NCBI GenBank assembly: GCA_020443945.1 | Contig: JAIZWN010000775.1 | Span: 1-5,698, forward strand | Source: Candidatus Thiosymbion ectosymbiont of Robbea hypermnestra | Lineage (GTDB): Bacteria > Pseudomonadota > Gammaproteobacteria > Chromatiales > Chromatiaceae | Direction of reading: 5' to 3' | Length of the DNA: 5,698 bases | Shown: positions 5,606 through 5,698 of the stretch, piece by piece | Layout: each line of letters opens with the position of its first letter | Position numbering within the stretch: the stretch's first letter is position 1 | Position numbers and translations under genes: made by a program | The notes under the pieces: generated by a model | Databases searched by the model: none | Seen by the model: the letters and a program-made list of their open reading frames with translations, nothing else | What the model was told of the DNA's origin: nothing

Positions 5606-5662
5606 CCATTGATTTTGCTTGGGTATGGAGTCATTAACCGTATCGAAGTGAAGCCATTGATT
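5606..5662. repeat. Two direct copies of CCATTGATT upstream of the glycerate kinase gene
   Basis: CCATTGATT occurs at 5606-5614 and again at 5654-5662, 48 bases apart start to start. The shorter core CCATTG also occurs at 5560-5565, overlapping the kinase start codon. The two full copies lie in the leader or promoter region and could be regulator half-sites, or could be chance. Confidence 0.3.
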
Positions 5663-5663
5663 C

Positions 5664-5698
5664 CCCCTCTCCCTGCCACCCCTCTCCCGCCAGGGGCG
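5664..5698. repeat. CCCCTCTCCC direct repeat, edge of a probable dispersed intergenic repeat
   Basis: CCCCTCTCCC is present at 5664-5673 and 5679-5688, 15 bases apart, followed by GCCAGGGGCG to the window end. Pairs of C/T-rich words followed by G-rich complements that fold into a hairpin (ccctctccc...gggagaggg) are common dispersed intergenic repeats in gammaproteobacteria. The complementary half would lie beyond the window, so this is a probable truncated copy. It bounds the kinase promoter region at its left side. Confidence 0.4.

Overview
This is a GC-rich chromosomal window holding five complete protein genes and no sign of a mobile element, CRISPR array, tRNA or rRNA. The gene content points to a Gram-negative proteobacterium, most likely a gammaproteobacterium: lpxH belongs to lipid A synthesis in beta- and gammaproteobacteria, glgC is the bacterial glycogen enzyme, and a periplasmic DegP/DegQ-type protease is present. 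A purple sulfur or related Chromatiales-like host would fit the storage and glycerate genes, but that is a guess from gene flavour and base composition, not something the sequence proves.

Layout from left to right. Bases 1-112 are non-coding and contain a hairpin that probably ends the first transcript. Three minus-strand genes follow, read from high to low coordinate: a lipoprotein-type trypsin-like protease without a PDZ domain (2499-3290), glgC (993-2249) after a 249-base gap, and a 281-residue protein (113-958) only 34 bases downstream of glgC. That last protein has two copies of a roughly 60-residue unit, a Lys/Pro/Ala-rich tail and a C-terminal helix-hairpin-helix domain. Bases 3291-3559 are a divergent promoter region between the protease and lpxH (plus strand, 3560-4294). 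lpxH converges on a glycerate 2-kinase gene (minus strand, 4328-5563) with 33 bases between their stops. The right edge (5564-5698) is the leader of the kinase gene and ends in a C/T-rich repeat cut by the window boundary.

Functionally, glgC makes ADP-glucose for glycogen, and the kinase returns D-glycerate to lower glycolysis as 2-phosphoglycerate. lpxH makes lipid X for the outer membrane, and the protease probably handles misfolded proteins in the envelope. The genes are mostly housekeeping. The least explained part is the tandem-repeat/HHH protein, which appears to share a transcript with glgC. Smaller points of interest are a perfect dyad in front of the protease gene, a stem-loop and GGA motifs in the glgC leader, and repeated CCATTGATT words in front of the kinase gene.
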